In this document: piece by piece, positions 13,360 through 22,189 of the stretch | Layout: the number at the start of each line of letters is the position of its first letter | Position numbering within the stretch: the stretch's first letter is position 1 | DNA from: Rubrivivax sp. | Lineage (GTDB): Bacteria > Pseudomonadota > Gammaproteobacteria > Burkholderiales > Burkholderiaceae_C | Assembly: GCA_020248915.1 (NCBI GenBank) | Contig: JADCGP010000035.1 | Coordinates: 1-59,434, forward strand | Length of the DNA stretch: 59,434 nucleotides | Direction of reading: 5' to 3' | Position numbers and translations under genes: made by a program | Notes under the pieces: model-generated | What the model saw: the letters and a program-made list of their open reading frames with translations, nothing else | Database searches by the model: none | Told to the model about the DNA's origin: nothing

Positions 13360-14025
13360 TCAGCGGAACTTGGCCTGCGGCGGCGTGTGCAGCGTGCCGG
13401 GCAGCGAGGCGAAGTAGTCGGCCATCGCCTTGAGCTCGGCACGCGTGTAGGGCTTGACCTGGGCCGACATGATGGCGTTGGCGCGCCCCACCTGCGGATT
13501 GCCGGACGTGCCGTAGGCACGCAGCGCGGCATACAGGTAGTCGGCGTGCTGCCCGGCCAGGCGCGGGTAGGCGTCGTTGATCGGCTTATCGTAGTTGGCG
13601 CCGTGGCAGGACGCGCAGGCGCCCTTCTGCAGCAGCGCCGCGACCTGCGCGCTCGGCGCCGAGGGGATGTCGGCCACCGACTTCAGCGACGAGGGATTCA
13701 GGCCGGCATAGTAGGCAGCGAGGTCAGCCATGTCGCGGTCGGACAGCGAACCCGCCAGGCCGCGCATCGACGGGTGGCGACGCTCGCCCTTCTTGTAGGC
13801 GTTGAGCGCGGCGACGATGTAGCCGGCGGTCTGGCCCGCGATCATCGGCACGCGATACACCTCGGGGAAGCTCGCCTGATAGCCCGGGATGTTGTGGCAG
13901 CCCTGGCACATGGCGGCCTTCTTCGCGCCTGCCTTGGGGTCGCCCTTGGCGTCCTGGGCCTGCGTCAGGAAAGGAGCGGCGGCCAGGGCGATGGAGGCGA
14001 GCAGCAGGCGGATCGGGTGACTCAT
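13360..14025 (-). CDS. Cytochrome c4-like dihaem protein
   Basis: A 221-residue exported protein with a signal peptide (about 1-23, cleavage after TQA) and two class I cytochrome domains. The first CxxCH is CQGCH at 40-44 and the second is CASCH at 137-141, giving the tandem layout of cytochrome c4. Candidate distal methionines lie in the HPSMRGL and NAIMSAQ stretches. It would carry electrons in the periplasm to a terminal oxidase. It is transcribed away from moxR. Confidence 0.95.
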   Translation of the reverse strand: MSHPIRLLLASIALAAAPFLTQAQDAKGDPKAGAKKAAMCQGCHNIPGYQASFPEVYRVPMIAGQTAGYIVAALNAYKKGERRHPSMRGLAGSLSDRDMADLAAYYAGLNPSSLKSVADIPSAPSAQVAALLQKGACASCHGANYDKPINDAYPRLAGQHADYLYAALRAYGTSGNPQVGRANAIMSAQVKPYTRAELKAMADYFASLPGTLHTPPQAKFR

Positions 14026-14090
14026 GGGCTTGGACTTCGGTGGGTCGCGCCATCGGGCGGGACGGCACGCATGCGCAGTGGGGCGCGGCA

Positions 14091-14118
14091 GCGCGGGACG
14101 CGGGACGCGGGACGCGGG
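14091..14118. repeat. Short 7-bp tandem repeat
   Basis: CGGGACG is repeated about three and a half times between the cytochrome gene and moxR, immediately beside the candidate promoter elements. Confidence 0.8.
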
Positions 14119-14120
14119 AG

Positions 14121-14142
14121 ATTATAGGGCGGCCCTTATACT
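14121..14142. promoter_or_regulatory. Candidate divergent -10 elements (cytochrome c4-like gene / moxR)
   Basis: On the minus strand 14126-14121 reads TATAAT, a perfect -10, about 95 bases before the cytochrome start. On the plus strand 14137-14142 reads TATACT, about 100 bases before moxR. No good -35 was found for either, so this is suggestive only. Confidence 0.35.
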
Positions 14143-14238
14143 GCCGAGCAGCCTCGCGGCGGCCCCGGCTGCCCGTCATCCCCGGGCGCCCGGCACGCCC
14201 CCGACCTACCCTGTGGCAGCGCGCGCGGCCCGCTTGCG

Positions 14239-15081
14239 ATGAAATTCCAAGGCACCAAATCCTACGTCGCGACGCAGGACCTGATGCTCGCGGTGAACGC
14301 GGCGATCACGTTGCGGCGCCCGCTGCTGATCAAGGGCGAGCCCGGCACCGGCAAGACGATGCTGGCCGAGGAGGTGGCGCGCGCGCTCGGCATGCCGCTG
14401 CTGCAGTGGCACATCAAGAGCACCACCAAGGCGCACCAGGGCCTGTACGAGTACGACGCGGTGAGCCGCCTGCGCGACAGCCAGCTCGGCGACGAGAAGG
14501 TCAAGGACATCCACAACTACATCGTCCGCGGCGTGCTGTGGCAGGCCTTCGCGGCAGAGACCCCGCAGGTGCTGCTGATCGACGAGATCGACAAGGCCGA
14601 CATCGAGTTCCCGAACGACCTGCTGCGCGAGCTCGACCGCATGGAGTTCCACGTCTACGAGACGCGCGAGACCATCGTCGCGAGGCACCGGCCACTGGTG
14701 TTCATCACCAGCAACAACGAGAAGGAGCTGCCCGACGCCTTCCTGCGCCGCTGCTTCTTCCACTACATCAAGTTCCCCGACGCCGACACGATGCAGGCCA
14801 TCGTCGACGTGCACTTCCCGGGCCTGAAGAAGCAGCTGCTCGCCGGCGCGCTGAAGACCTTCTACGACGTGCGCAACCTGCCGGGGCTGAAGAAGAAGCC
14901 GAGCACCAGCGAGCTGCTCGACTGGCTGAAGCTGCTGGTGGCCGAGGACATCCCGCTCGAGGCGCTGCAGAGCAAGGACGACAAGGTGGCCGTGCCGCCG
15001 CTGGTGGGCGCGCTGCTGAAGAACGAGCAGGACGTGACGCTGTTCGAGAAGCTCGTCTTCATGCAGCGGCACAACCGCTGA
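14239..15081 (+). CDS. MoxR-family AAA+ ATPase
   Basis: A 280-residue AAA+ ATPase with Walker A GEPGTGKT (33-40), Walker B VLLIDEIDKAD, sensor 1 VFITSNNEKELPDAF and the arginine-finger region FLRRCFF. Family members act as chaperones with von Willebrand factor A partners, for example in maturation of metalloenzymes. A CoxE-like VWA gene that would fit as partner is not adjacent here but sits at 18956, after three unrelated genes on the same strand. The length matches the short MoxR type found beside CoxE-like proteins. Confidence 0.93.
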   Translation: MKFQGTKSYVATQDLMLAVNAAITLRRPLLIKGEPGTGKTMLAEEVARALGMPLLQWHIKSTTKAHQGLYEYDAVSRLRDSQLGDEKVKDIHNYIVRGVLWQAFAAETPQVLLIDEIDKADIEFPNDLLRELDRMEFHVYETRETIVARHRPLVFITSNNEKELPDAFLRRCFFHYIKFPDADTMQAIVDVHFPGLKKQLLAGALKTFYDVRNLPGLKKKPSTSELLDWLKLLVAEDIPLEALQSKDDKVAVPPLVGALLKNEQDVTLFEKLVFMQRHNR

Positions 15082-15083
15082 GC

Positions 15084-15692
15084 ATGGGCTGGCCCGACCC
15101 GGTCGCGCTGGAGGGGCCGCACGCCCGGCTCGCGCCGCTGGCGCGCGAGCACCACGACGGCCTGTGCGAGGCCACGCGCGACGGCGAGCTGTGGCGGCTC
15201 TGGTACACGGCCGTCCCGTCGCCCGAGTCGATGGTGCGGGAGATCGAGCGCCGGCTCGGCCTGCAGGCTGCCGGCTCGATGCTGCCCTTCACCGTGTTCG
15301 ACGCGGTCGGCCGCATCGTCGGCATGACGACCTACATGAACATCGACGCCGTGCACCGGCGTGTCGAGATCGGCAGCACCTGGTACGGGGCGAGCACGCA
15401 GCGCACCGCCCTCAACACGCAGTGCAAGCGGCTGTTGCTCGGCCATGCCTTCGACGCGCTCGGCTGCATCGCGGTCGAGTTCCGCACCCATCGCCTCAAC
15501 ACGCAGAGCCGGCGCGCGATCGAGCGCCTGGGCGCGCAGCTCGACGGCATCCTGCGGTCGCACCAGGTCAGCCCCAACGGCACGCTGCGCGACACCGCCG
15601 TCTACAGCATCACCGGCGCCGAGTGGCCGGCCGTGAAGGCCCACCTCGACTGGCAGCTCGCCAGGCCGCGGCCGACGCCCTCCGCGATCTGA
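15084..15692 (+). CDS. GNAT-family N-acetyltransferase
   Basis: A 202-residue protein starting at ATG 15084, two bases after the moxR stop. It has the RimJ/RimL-like layout: a beta-rich N-terminus (GPHARLAPL), VGMTTYMNI, EIGSTWYGASTQRTALNTQ and EFRTHRLNTQSRRAIERLGA, the last two being the acetyl-CoA-binding and acceptor regions of this family. Close relatives are usually annotated as GNAT acetyltransferases of unknown substrate. It is likely co-transcribed with moxR. Confidence 0.9.
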   Translation: MGWPDPVALEGPHARLAPLAREHHDGLCEATRDGELWRLWYTAVPSPESMVREIERRLGLQAAGSMLPFTVFDAVGRIVGMTTYMNIDAVHRRVEIGSTWYGASTQRTALNTQCKRLLLGHAFDALGCIAVEFRTHRLNTQSRRAIERLGAQLDGILRSHQVSPNGTLRDTAVYSITGAEWPAVKAHLDWQLARPRPTPSAI

Positions 15693-15751
15693 CCCCCCGG
15701 GCGGCGCGACGCTGCGCACCGCCTCCCCACGAGCCCTCCCGAAGACGACCG

Positions 15752-17812
15752 ATGCCCAAGAAGAAGCCCTTCTCGATCGACGACCTGTGGCAGGTCGAGC
15801 GCCTCGGCGCCCCGAGTCTCGCGCCGGACGGCGCGCAGGCGGTGGCCGCGCTGACCTCGTCCTCGATGGACGACAACCGCACCAGCAGCTCGCTGTGGCT
15901 GCTGTCCACGCTCGGTGGCCGGCCGCGGCGGCTGACTTCCTGCGGCGACAAGGACGGCGCGCCGCGCTGGAGCCCCGACGGCCGCTGGATCGCCTTCACC
16001 GCACGGCGCGAGCAGGAGGGCCGCAAGGACGACGAGGCGCAGCTGTACCTGATCGCGCCCGACGGCGGCGAGGCCCGGCGCGCCGCCGAGGTCGCCACCG
16101 GCGTCGACGCCTTCCGCTGGTGCCCGGACGGCCGGCGGCTGCTGTTCGTGTCCTGGGTCCGGCCCGGGCTGAAGGGCGCCAAGGCGCAGGCCCGGGCGCA
16201 CAAGGAGTTCAAGGAGCGCAAGGAGACCGGCTACGCCACCAGCGAGGCCCAGTACCGCCACTGGGACCGCAACCTGCCGATGGAGCGGGTGCCTCATCTG
16301 CACCTGCTCGAGCTCGGCCGCGACGGCACGGCCGCCAAGGTGCGCGACCTGTTCGAGGGCACCTCCTACGAGCTGACGCGCGCCGACCCCGACGCCCACC
16401 AGTTCGACGTCAGCCCCGACGGCCGCCGTGCCGTCTTCGCCTTCGACCCCGCCGCCGAGAAGCGGACCGACGGGCGCTTCGCGCTGGCCGAGGTCGAGCT
16501 CGGCAGCGGCCGCATCCGCATCGTCGCGCAGGACCCGGCGTGGGACTTCGGGCACCCGCGCTACAGCCCGGACGGGGATCGGATCGCCTTCACGGCCAGT
16601 CACCAGCAGGTCAAGCACACGATGCCCTCGCAGCTGGCCGTGCTCGACCGCGACAGCGGGCAGTGGGAGGTGGTCAGCGCCGAGTGGGACCACGAGGTGC
16701 ACGCGCCGATCCACTGGGAGGACGACGGCCAGGCGGTGCTGTTCGTCGCCGAGCAGCGCGGCCGCTCGCACGTGTGGCGCTTCGACCTGCCCGACCGCCG
16801 CGCCGAGGTCGTCGCCCGCGGCGGCTGGGTCAGCGCCTTCGACAAGGCCGCCGGCACCCTGGTCGCGCTGACCGACAGCGCATCGCACCCGGCGCGGCTG
16901 TTCGCGCACCTGCCCGGGGCCGAGCCGCGGCGCCTGGAGACGTTCAACGATGCGCTGCTGGCCAGGTTCGACTTCGGCCAGGTCGAGGAGATGTGGATCC
17001 AGGGTGCGCGCGCAGCCGATGGCCCCGGCGAGGGCGACCCGGTGCAGGTATGGCTCGTCTACCCGCCGGGCTTCGACCGCCGCAAGAAGTACCCGCTGCT
17101 GCACAACATCCACGGCGGCCCGCACACCGGCCCGGGCGACAACTGGCACTACCGCTGGAACACGCAGGTGTTCGCGGCCCGCGGCTACGTCGTGGCCAGC
17201 GTCAACTACCACGGCAGCTCGGGCTTCGGCTTCGCGTTCAAGGACAGCATCACCCACCGCTGGGGCGCGCTCGAGCTGCAGGACGTGGAACGCGCCACCG
17301 ACGTGCTGCTGAAGAAGCCGTGGATCGACGCGAAGCGCGTGTTCGCCGCCGGCGGCAGCTACGGCGGCTACATGGTGGCGTGGATGAACGGCCACGTCCC
17401 GGCCGGACGCTACAACGCCTACGTCTGCCACGCCGGCTGCTACGACTGGGTCGGGATGTTCGCCGACGACGCCTGGGCCTGGCACGCCAAGGAGCTGGGC
17501 GCCTGGTACTGGGACGACATGGCCAGGCCGCTCGCGCAGAGCCCGCATGCGTTCGCCGGCACGATGACCACTCCCACGCTGGTGATCCACGGCGCGCTCG
17601 ACTACCGGGTGCCCGACGCGCAGGGCCTCGCCTACTACAACACGCTGAAGGCGCGCGGCGTCGATGCGCGGCTGCTCTGGTTCCCCGACGAGAACCACTG
17701 GGTCCTGAAGCCGCGCAACAGCCGCCTGTGGTACCAGGAGTTCTTCGGCTGGCTCGAGCGCCACGACCCGGCGCGACGGCCGGCCGCCAAGGGTGTGCGC
17801 CGCGCGCGCTGA
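15752..17812 (+). CDS. S9-family prolyl oligopeptidase-like serine peptidase
   Basis: A 686-residue peptidase starting at ATG 15752. The N-terminal part is a WD40-like/TolB-type beta propeller with repeated SPDG-type blades (for example WSPDGRWIAF). The C-terminal alpha/beta hydrolase domain holds the triad: Ser536 in GGSYGGYM, Asp617 in HGALDYRVP and His649 in FPDENHW. There is no obvious signal peptide, so it is probably cytoplasmic. It resembles acylaminoacyl-/dipeptidyl-peptidase members that trim short peptides. Confidence 0.94.
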   Translation: MPKKKPFSIDDLWQVERLGAPSLAPDGAQAVAALTSSSMDDNRTSSSLWLLSTLGGRPRRLTSCGDKDGAPRWSPDGRWIAFTARREQEGRKDDEAQLYLIAPDGGEARRAAEVATGVDAFRWCPDGRRLLFVSWVRPGLKGAKAQARAHKEFKERKETGYATSEAQYRHWDRNLPMERVPHLHLLELGRDGTAAKVRDLFEGTSYELTRADPDAHQFDVSPDGRRAVFAFDPAAEKRTDGRFALAEVELGSGRIRIVAQDPAWDFGHPRYSPDGDRIAFTASHQQVKHTMPSQLAVLDRDSGQWEVVSAEWDHEVHAPIHWEDDGQAVLFVAEQRGRSHVWRFDLPDRRAEVVARGGWVSAFDKAAGTLVALTDSASHPARLFAHLPGAEPRRLETFNDALLARFDFGQVEEMWIQGARAADGPGEGDPVQVWLVYPPGFDRRKKYPLLHNIHGGPHTGPGDNWHYRWNTQVFAARGYVVASVNYHGSSGFGFAFKDSITHRWGALELQDVERATDVLLKKPWIDAKRVFAAGGSYGGYMVAWMNGHVPAGRYNAYVCHAGCYDWVGMFADDAWAWHAKELGAWYWDDMARPLAQSPHAFAGTMTTPTLVIHGALDYRVPDAQGLAYYNTLKARGVDARLLWFPDENHWVLKPRNSRLWYQEFFGWLERHDPARRPAAKGVRRAR

Positions 17813-17820
17813 CGCGCGCG

Positions 17821-17880
17821 CTCCCCCCTGGTCCCGCCCTCGCCTGACCCCTCCCCGCTTTCCTCCTCTCTCTTCTCCCG
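17821..17880 (+). promoter_or_regulatory. Pyrimidine-rich leader directly before a start codon
   Basis: The roughly 60 bases between the S9 peptidase gene and the ATG at 17881 are almost entirely C and T near the ATG, with no purine-rich Shine-Dalgarno. Initiation may depend on ribosomal protein S1 or on re-initiation from the upstream gene. Confidence 0.4.
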
Positions 17881-18876
17881 ATGCGCGCCGCCTTCTACCG
17901 ACACACCGGCCCCGCGGCCGAGGTGCTGCAGCTCGGCGAACTGCCCACGCCCGAGCCGGGCCCAGGCGAGGTGCGGGTGCGCCTGGCCTCGTCCGGCGTC
18001 AACCCGTCGGACGTCAAGACGCGCGGCGGCTACCGCACGCCGGACCTGGCCTTCCCGCTGCTCGTGCCGCACAGCGACGGCGCCGGCACGATCGACGCCG
18101 TCGGCGCGGGCGTCGACCGCGCGCGCATCGGCGAGCGGGTGTGGGTCTGGAACGCCGCCTGGAAGCGTCCCTTCGGCACCGCGGCCGAGTACGTGACGCT
18201 GCCTTCGGAGCAGGCCGTGACCCTGCCGCCGGGCACCGGCTTCGACGCAGGCGCCTGCCTGGGCATCCCGGCGCTGACCGCGCTGCACGCGCTGCGCGTC
18301 GACGCCCACGACGGCGGTGTCGCCGGGCAGCGCGTGCTGGTGGCCGGAGGCGCCGGCGCGGTGGGCCACTACGCCGTGCAGATGGCGCGGCTGATGGGTG
18401 CCGCGCAGGTCATCGCCACCGTCGGCAGCACGGCCGGGGCGGAGATCGCGCTGGCCGCCGGCGCGCACGCCGCGATCGAACGCCGGCACGAGGACGTGGC
18501 GGCGCGGGTCGCCGCGCTCACGGGCGGCGCCGGCATCGACCGCGTCGTCGAGGTCGACCTGGCCGCCAACGCCGCGCTCGATCTCGCGCTGGTGCGGCCC
18601 GAAGGCCGCGTCGTCGTCTACGGCAGCGGCCAGCACGTCGCCGGCATCCCGTTCGGGCCGGCCATCCTGAAGAACGTGCGCTTCTCGTTCTTCATCGTCT
18701 ACCAGCTCGGCACCGCCGACCGCGCCGCTGCGCTCGGCCAGCTCGGCGCGTGGCTGGAGGCCGGGGTGCTGCAGCACCGCATCGGGCCGCGGCTGCCGCT
18801 GGCCGGGATCGCCCGCGCGCACGAGATCGTCCAGGCCGGCGGCAGCCCCGGCAACGTCGTGCTCGAGATCGGCTGA
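17881..18876 (+). CDS. Zinc-independent quinone oxidoreductase / medium-chain dehydrogenase
   Basis: A 331-residue MDR-superfamily protein of the NADPH:quinone reductase (QOR) type. It has the GroES-like N-terminal domain (SSGVNPSDVKTRGGY), the VLVAGGAGAVGHYAVQMARL nucleotide-binding fold with the AxxGxxG-type motif of QORs, and no structural-zinc cysteine cluster. It would reduce quinones or reactive enones with NADPH in the cytoplasm. The start is preceded by a pyrimidine tract rather than a Shine-Dalgarno sequence. Confidence 0.92.
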   Translation: MRAAFYRHTGPAAEVLQLGELPTPEPGPGEVRVRLASSGVNPSDVKTRGGYRTPDLAFPLLVPHSDGAGTIDAVGAGVDRARIGERVWVWNAAWKRPFGTAAEYVTLPSEQAVTLPPGTGFDAGACLGIPALTALHALRVDAHDGGVAGQRVLVAGGAGAVGHYAVQMARLMGAAQVIATVGSTAGAEIALAAGAHAAIERRHEDVAARVAALTGGAGIDRVVEVDLAANAALDLALVRPEGRVVVYGSGQHVAGIPFGPAILKNVRFSFFIVYQLGTADRAAALGQLGAWLEAGVLQHRIGPRLPLAGIARAHEIVQAGGSPGNVVLEIG

Positions 18877-18955
18877 GCGCGGCCGCCGGCCGCCCGGCCC
18901 GGCCGCGACGCCGAGCGATGCCCGATACTTGGGGCCTCGCGCCCGGGACGGGGCC

Positions 18956-20128
18956 ATGCTGATCAACTTCTTCTACACACTGCGCGCGGCCAGGCTGCCG
19001 GTCTCGGTCAAGGAGTACCTGACGCTGCTGGAGGCCATCCGCGCCGGCGTCATCGGGCCCTCGGTCGACGAGTTCTACTTCCTCGCGCGCACCTCGCTGG
19101 TCAAGGACGAGGCCCAGTTCGACAGGTTCGACCGCGCCTTCGCGGCCTACTTCAAGGGCGTCGAGCTGCTCGCCGACTTCACGCAGGACGTGCCGCTCGA
19201 GTGGCTGCGCAAGACGCTCGAGCTCGAGCTCTCGCCCGAGGAGAAGGCCGCCATCGAGAAGATGGGCTGGGACGAGCTGATGGAGACGCTGAAGAAGCGC
19301 TTCGAGGAGCAGAAAGAGCGGCACGAGGGCGGCAACCGGATGATCGGCACCGGCGGCACCAGCCCGTTCGGCGCCTGGGGCTACAACCCGCAGGGCGTCC
19401 GCATCGGCCAGGACAAGGGCCGCAACCGCAGCGCGGTCAAGGTCTGGGACCAGCGCGCGTACAAGGACTACGACGACACCCGCGAGCTCGGCACGCGCAA
19501 CATCAAGGTGGCGCTGCGGCGGCTGCGCCGCTTCGCGCGCGAGGGGGCCGAGGAGGAGCTCGACCTCGAGGACACGATCCACTCCACCGCCGCCAATGCC
19601 GGGCTGCTCGACATCCGGATGGTGCCCGAGCGCCACAACAAGGTGAAGGTGCTGCTGCTGATGGACGTCGGCGGCACGATGGACGAGCACATCCATCGCG
19701 TCGAGGAACTCTTCAGCGCCGCCAAGACCGAGTTCAAGCACCTCGAGTTCTACTACTTCCACAACTGCGTCTACGACTTCGTCTGGAAGAACAACCGGCG
19801 CCGCTTCAGCGAGAAGTTCGCGACTTGGGACCTCATCCGCAAGTACAACAAGGACTACAAGCTGGTGTTCGTCGGCGACGCGACGATGAGCCCGTACGAG
19901 ATCCTCCAGCCCGGCGGCAGCGTCGAATACAACAACGAGGAGCCCGGCGCCGAGTGGCTGCAGCGCCTGACGCACGCCTTCCCGAAATACGCCTGGATCA
20001 ACCCCGAGCCGCAGGGCGTCTGGGGCTACCGGCAGAGCATCGCCATCGTCCAGCAGCTGGTGAACCAGCGCATGTTCCCGCTCACCCTCGCGGGGCTCGA
20101 AGGGGCGATGCGGCTGCTGAGCAAATGA
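18956..20128 (+). CDS. VWA domain-containing CoxE-like protein
   Basis: A 390-residue protein beginning MLINFFYTLRAARLPV, the typical start of this family. An in-frame upstream start exists at 18929, but the ATG at 18956 fits the family better. The middle holds charged helices (about 95-130), a glycine-rich stretch (GTGGTSPFGAWGYNPQG) and a C-terminal von Willebrand factor A-like fold. The MIDAS motif reads MDVGGTM instead of the classic DxSxS. It is the expected partner of the MoxR ATPase at 14239. Its TGA overlaps the ATG of tamA. Confidence 0.9.
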   Translation: MLINFFYTLRAARLPVSVKEYLTLLEAIRAGVIGPSVDEFYFLARTSLVKDEAQFDRFDRAFAAYFKGVELLADFTQDVPLEWLRKTLELELSPEEKAAIEKMGWDELMETLKKRFEEQKERHEGGNRMIGTGGTSPFGAWGYNPQGVRIGQDKGRNRSAVKVWDQRAYKDYDDTRELGTRNIKVALRRLRRFAREGAEEELDLEDTIHSTAANAGLLDIRMVPERHNKVKVLLLMDVGGTMDEHIHRVEELFSAAKTEFKHLEFYYFHNCVYDFVWKNNRRRFSEKFATWDLIRKYNKDYKLVFVGDATMSPYEILQPGGSVEYNNEEPGAEWLQRLTHAFPKYAWINPEPQGVWGYRQSIAIVQQLVNQRMFPLTLAGLEGAMRLLSK

Positions 20129-22182
20129 GGCCGCGCGGCGCGGCGTGCGCGCGTGCGGCGCGCCGCGCGGCCGTGGCGCTGGCCGGCGCGGCTGCCGTGG
20201 CGCTCGGCGGCTGCGCCGCGCTGGCCCCGGTCGGCGACGCTGCGGCACCGTCCGCATCCGGCGCGCAGACCGTCGTGGAGGCTGCGGTGCGGTCCGGCCT
20301 GCCGCCCGACCCGCGACCGGCCGGCGGTACCGCGACGGCGACCGCCTTCCCGGTGCAGCCGGGCGCACCGGCCGCGACGCCCACCGACGCAGCGGCGGGG
20401 CGCCCCGGTGCGGGCGAACTGCTGGCGGGCGCCGACGGCGCCATGGGGTCGGCCGCGCCGTCCGTGCCCGGCCTGCAGGTCGAAGTGATCGCGCCGGCGG
20501 GCCTCAAGGCGCTGCTCGAGCGCCACCTCGACATCGTGCGCCTGAACCGCCTCGCCCGCGGCGAGGTCGAGGGCAGCGAGTGGGGGCGACTCGCCGATGC
20601 GGCCCCGGCCCAGGTGCGCGACCTGCTCGCCACCGAGGGTCACTTCGCGCCGCAGGTGAGCGTCGAGCGCCTGCCAGGCGCCAGTGCGGCGCAGCCGGAC
20701 CTCGTGCGGCTCGTGGTCGTGCCCGGGCCGCGCGCCCGCATCGCCCGCGTGACGCTGGCGGCCGAAGGCGACCTCGAGCGTGACGCGACGCGCGGCGAGG
20801 CCTACGCGCGCGACACGCTGGCCGCGTGGCGCGCGGCCTGGGCGCTGCCTGCCGGCGCCACCTTCCGCAACGCCGACTGGAACGACGCCAAGGCCAGCGC
20901 GCTGGCGCGGCTGCGCGCCAGCGGCTACGCCGCCGCGGCCTGGACCGGCACCGCGGCGCAGGTCGACCCGCAGCAGCACGAGGTGCGCATCTTCGTCGCC
21001 GTCGACAGCGGGCCGCTGTTCCGGCTCGGCTCGCTGCAGATCGAGGGCCTTGTCGCGCACGACGTGCAGACGGTGCGCGAGCTGTCGCTGGCACGCGCCG
21101 GCACACCAGTCACCGAGGCGCTGCTGCTCGACTTCCAGGAGCGGCTGCAGAAGGCCGGCCTGTTCGAGAGCGTGACCGTCGCCCTCGACACCGACCCGCA
21201 GGGCGCCGACGCCGCCCGCGTGCAGGTGCGGCTGCAGGAGGCGCCGCTGCAGGTCTGGACCTTCGGCGTGGGCGCCACCGCAAACACCGGCCTGCGCACC
21301 TCGGTGGAGCACGTGTACCGGCGGGTGTTCGGCTTTGCCGCCACGTCCCGCAACAAGGCGGAGTGGGGCCCGAAGCGCCAGAGCTGGGAGGGCGAGATCA
21401 GCACCCATCCGGGCCCGGGCCTCTACCGCAACCTCCTCGGCGGGGCGATCGAGCAGCTCGAGACCGGCAGCGACACGGTGTTGTCGCAGCGCCTGCGCGC
21501 GGGCCGCACGCAGGACCGCGGGCGGTTCGAGCAGCTCTACTTCGTCGAGGTCGAGCGCAGCAAGCGCGAGAGCGCGCTCGGCAAGGTCGTCACGGTGGCC
21601 AGCACGGTCAACTACCACGGCGTGTGGCGCGCCGTCGACGACGTGCTGCTCCCGACCGACGGGCTGACCTTCTCGGGCCAGGTCGGCCTCGGACGCTCCC
21701 ACGGCAGCGGCTCGCCCACGGGTTCGTTCGCGCGCGCCTACGGTCGACTCACGGCCTACCGGCCGCTCGGCGCGTCGTGGTACGGCCAGGTCCGGGTCGA
21801 GCTCGGTCAGGTGTTCAAGCCGGCGGACGTGGCGGTGCCGGAGTCGCAGCGGTTCCGCGCCGGCGGCGACGAGTCGGTGCGCGGCTACGGCTACAAGGAA
21901 CTCGGGCCCGTGACCGGCGGCGTGGTGGGCAGCGGCAACGTGCTGTTCACTTCCAGCCTCGAGCTGGCGCGCCCGTTCAGCGCCAACCTGCCTTCGGTGT
22001 GGGGCGCGGTGTTCGTCGACGCCGGCAACGCGGCGGACAGCGTCGGAAAGCTGCGCCCGGCACTCGGCTACGGCATCGGCGTGCGCTGGCGCAGCCCGGT
22101 CGGCCCGCTGCGGCTCGACTGGGCCTACGGACGCGAGGTGCGCTCGATGCGGGTGCACTTCAGCGTCGGCATCGCGTTCTAG
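20125..22182 (+). CDS. tamA: BamA/TamA-family outer membrane assembly protein
   Basis: A 685-residue outer membrane protein starting at ATG 20125, overlapping the previous stop. The N-terminus reads as a lipoprotein signal, with a hydrophobic run ending in LGGC (Cys near 32). An Ala/Pro-rich linker is followed by POTRA domains (about 100-380) and an Omp85-type 16-strand barrel (about 390-685). The barrel carries the conserved FRAGGDESVRGY motif near residue 580 and ends in an aromatic residue (GIAF). With TamB eight bases downstream it forms the TAM complex that moves proteins or phospholipids to the outer membrane. Confidence 0.93.
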   Translation: MRPRGAACARAARRAAVALAGAAAVALGGCAALAPVGDAAAPSASGAQTVVEAAVRSGLPPDPRPAGGTATATAFPVQPGAPAATPTDAAAGRPGAGELLAGADGAMGSAAPSVPGLQVEVIAPAGLKALLERHLDIVRLNRLARGEVEGSEWGRLADAAPAQVRDLLATEGHFAPQVSVERLPGASAAQPDLVRLVVVPGPRARIARVTLAAEGDLERDATRGEAYARDTLAAWRAAWALPAGATFRNADWNDAKASALARLRASGYAAAAWTGTAAQVDPQQHEVRIFVAVDSGPLFRLGSLQIEGLVAHDVQTVRELSLARAGTPVTEALLLDFQERLQKAGLFESVTVALDTDPQGADAARVQVRLQEAPLQVWTFGVGATANTGLRTSVEHVYRRVFGFAATSRNKAEWGPKRQSWEGEISTHPGPGLYRNLLGGAIEQLETGSDTVLSQRLRAGRTQDRGRFEQLYFVEVERSKRESALGKVVTVASTVNYHGVWRAVDDVLLPTDGLTFSGQVGLGRSHGSGSPTGSFARAYGRLTAYRPLGASWYGQVRVELGQVFKPADVAVPESQRFRAGGDESVRGYGYKELGPVTGGVVGSGNVLFTSSLELARPFSANLPSVWGAVFVDAGNAADSVGKLRPALGYGIGVRWRSPVGPLRLDWAYGREVRSMRVHFSVGIAF

Positions 22183-22189
22183 CCGCGTC

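Noticed and set aside
15602..17764. 720-codon minus-strand frame opposite the S9 peptidase
   Set aside because: Shadow frame: no domain, and the codon-position GC pattern supports the plus-strand gene.
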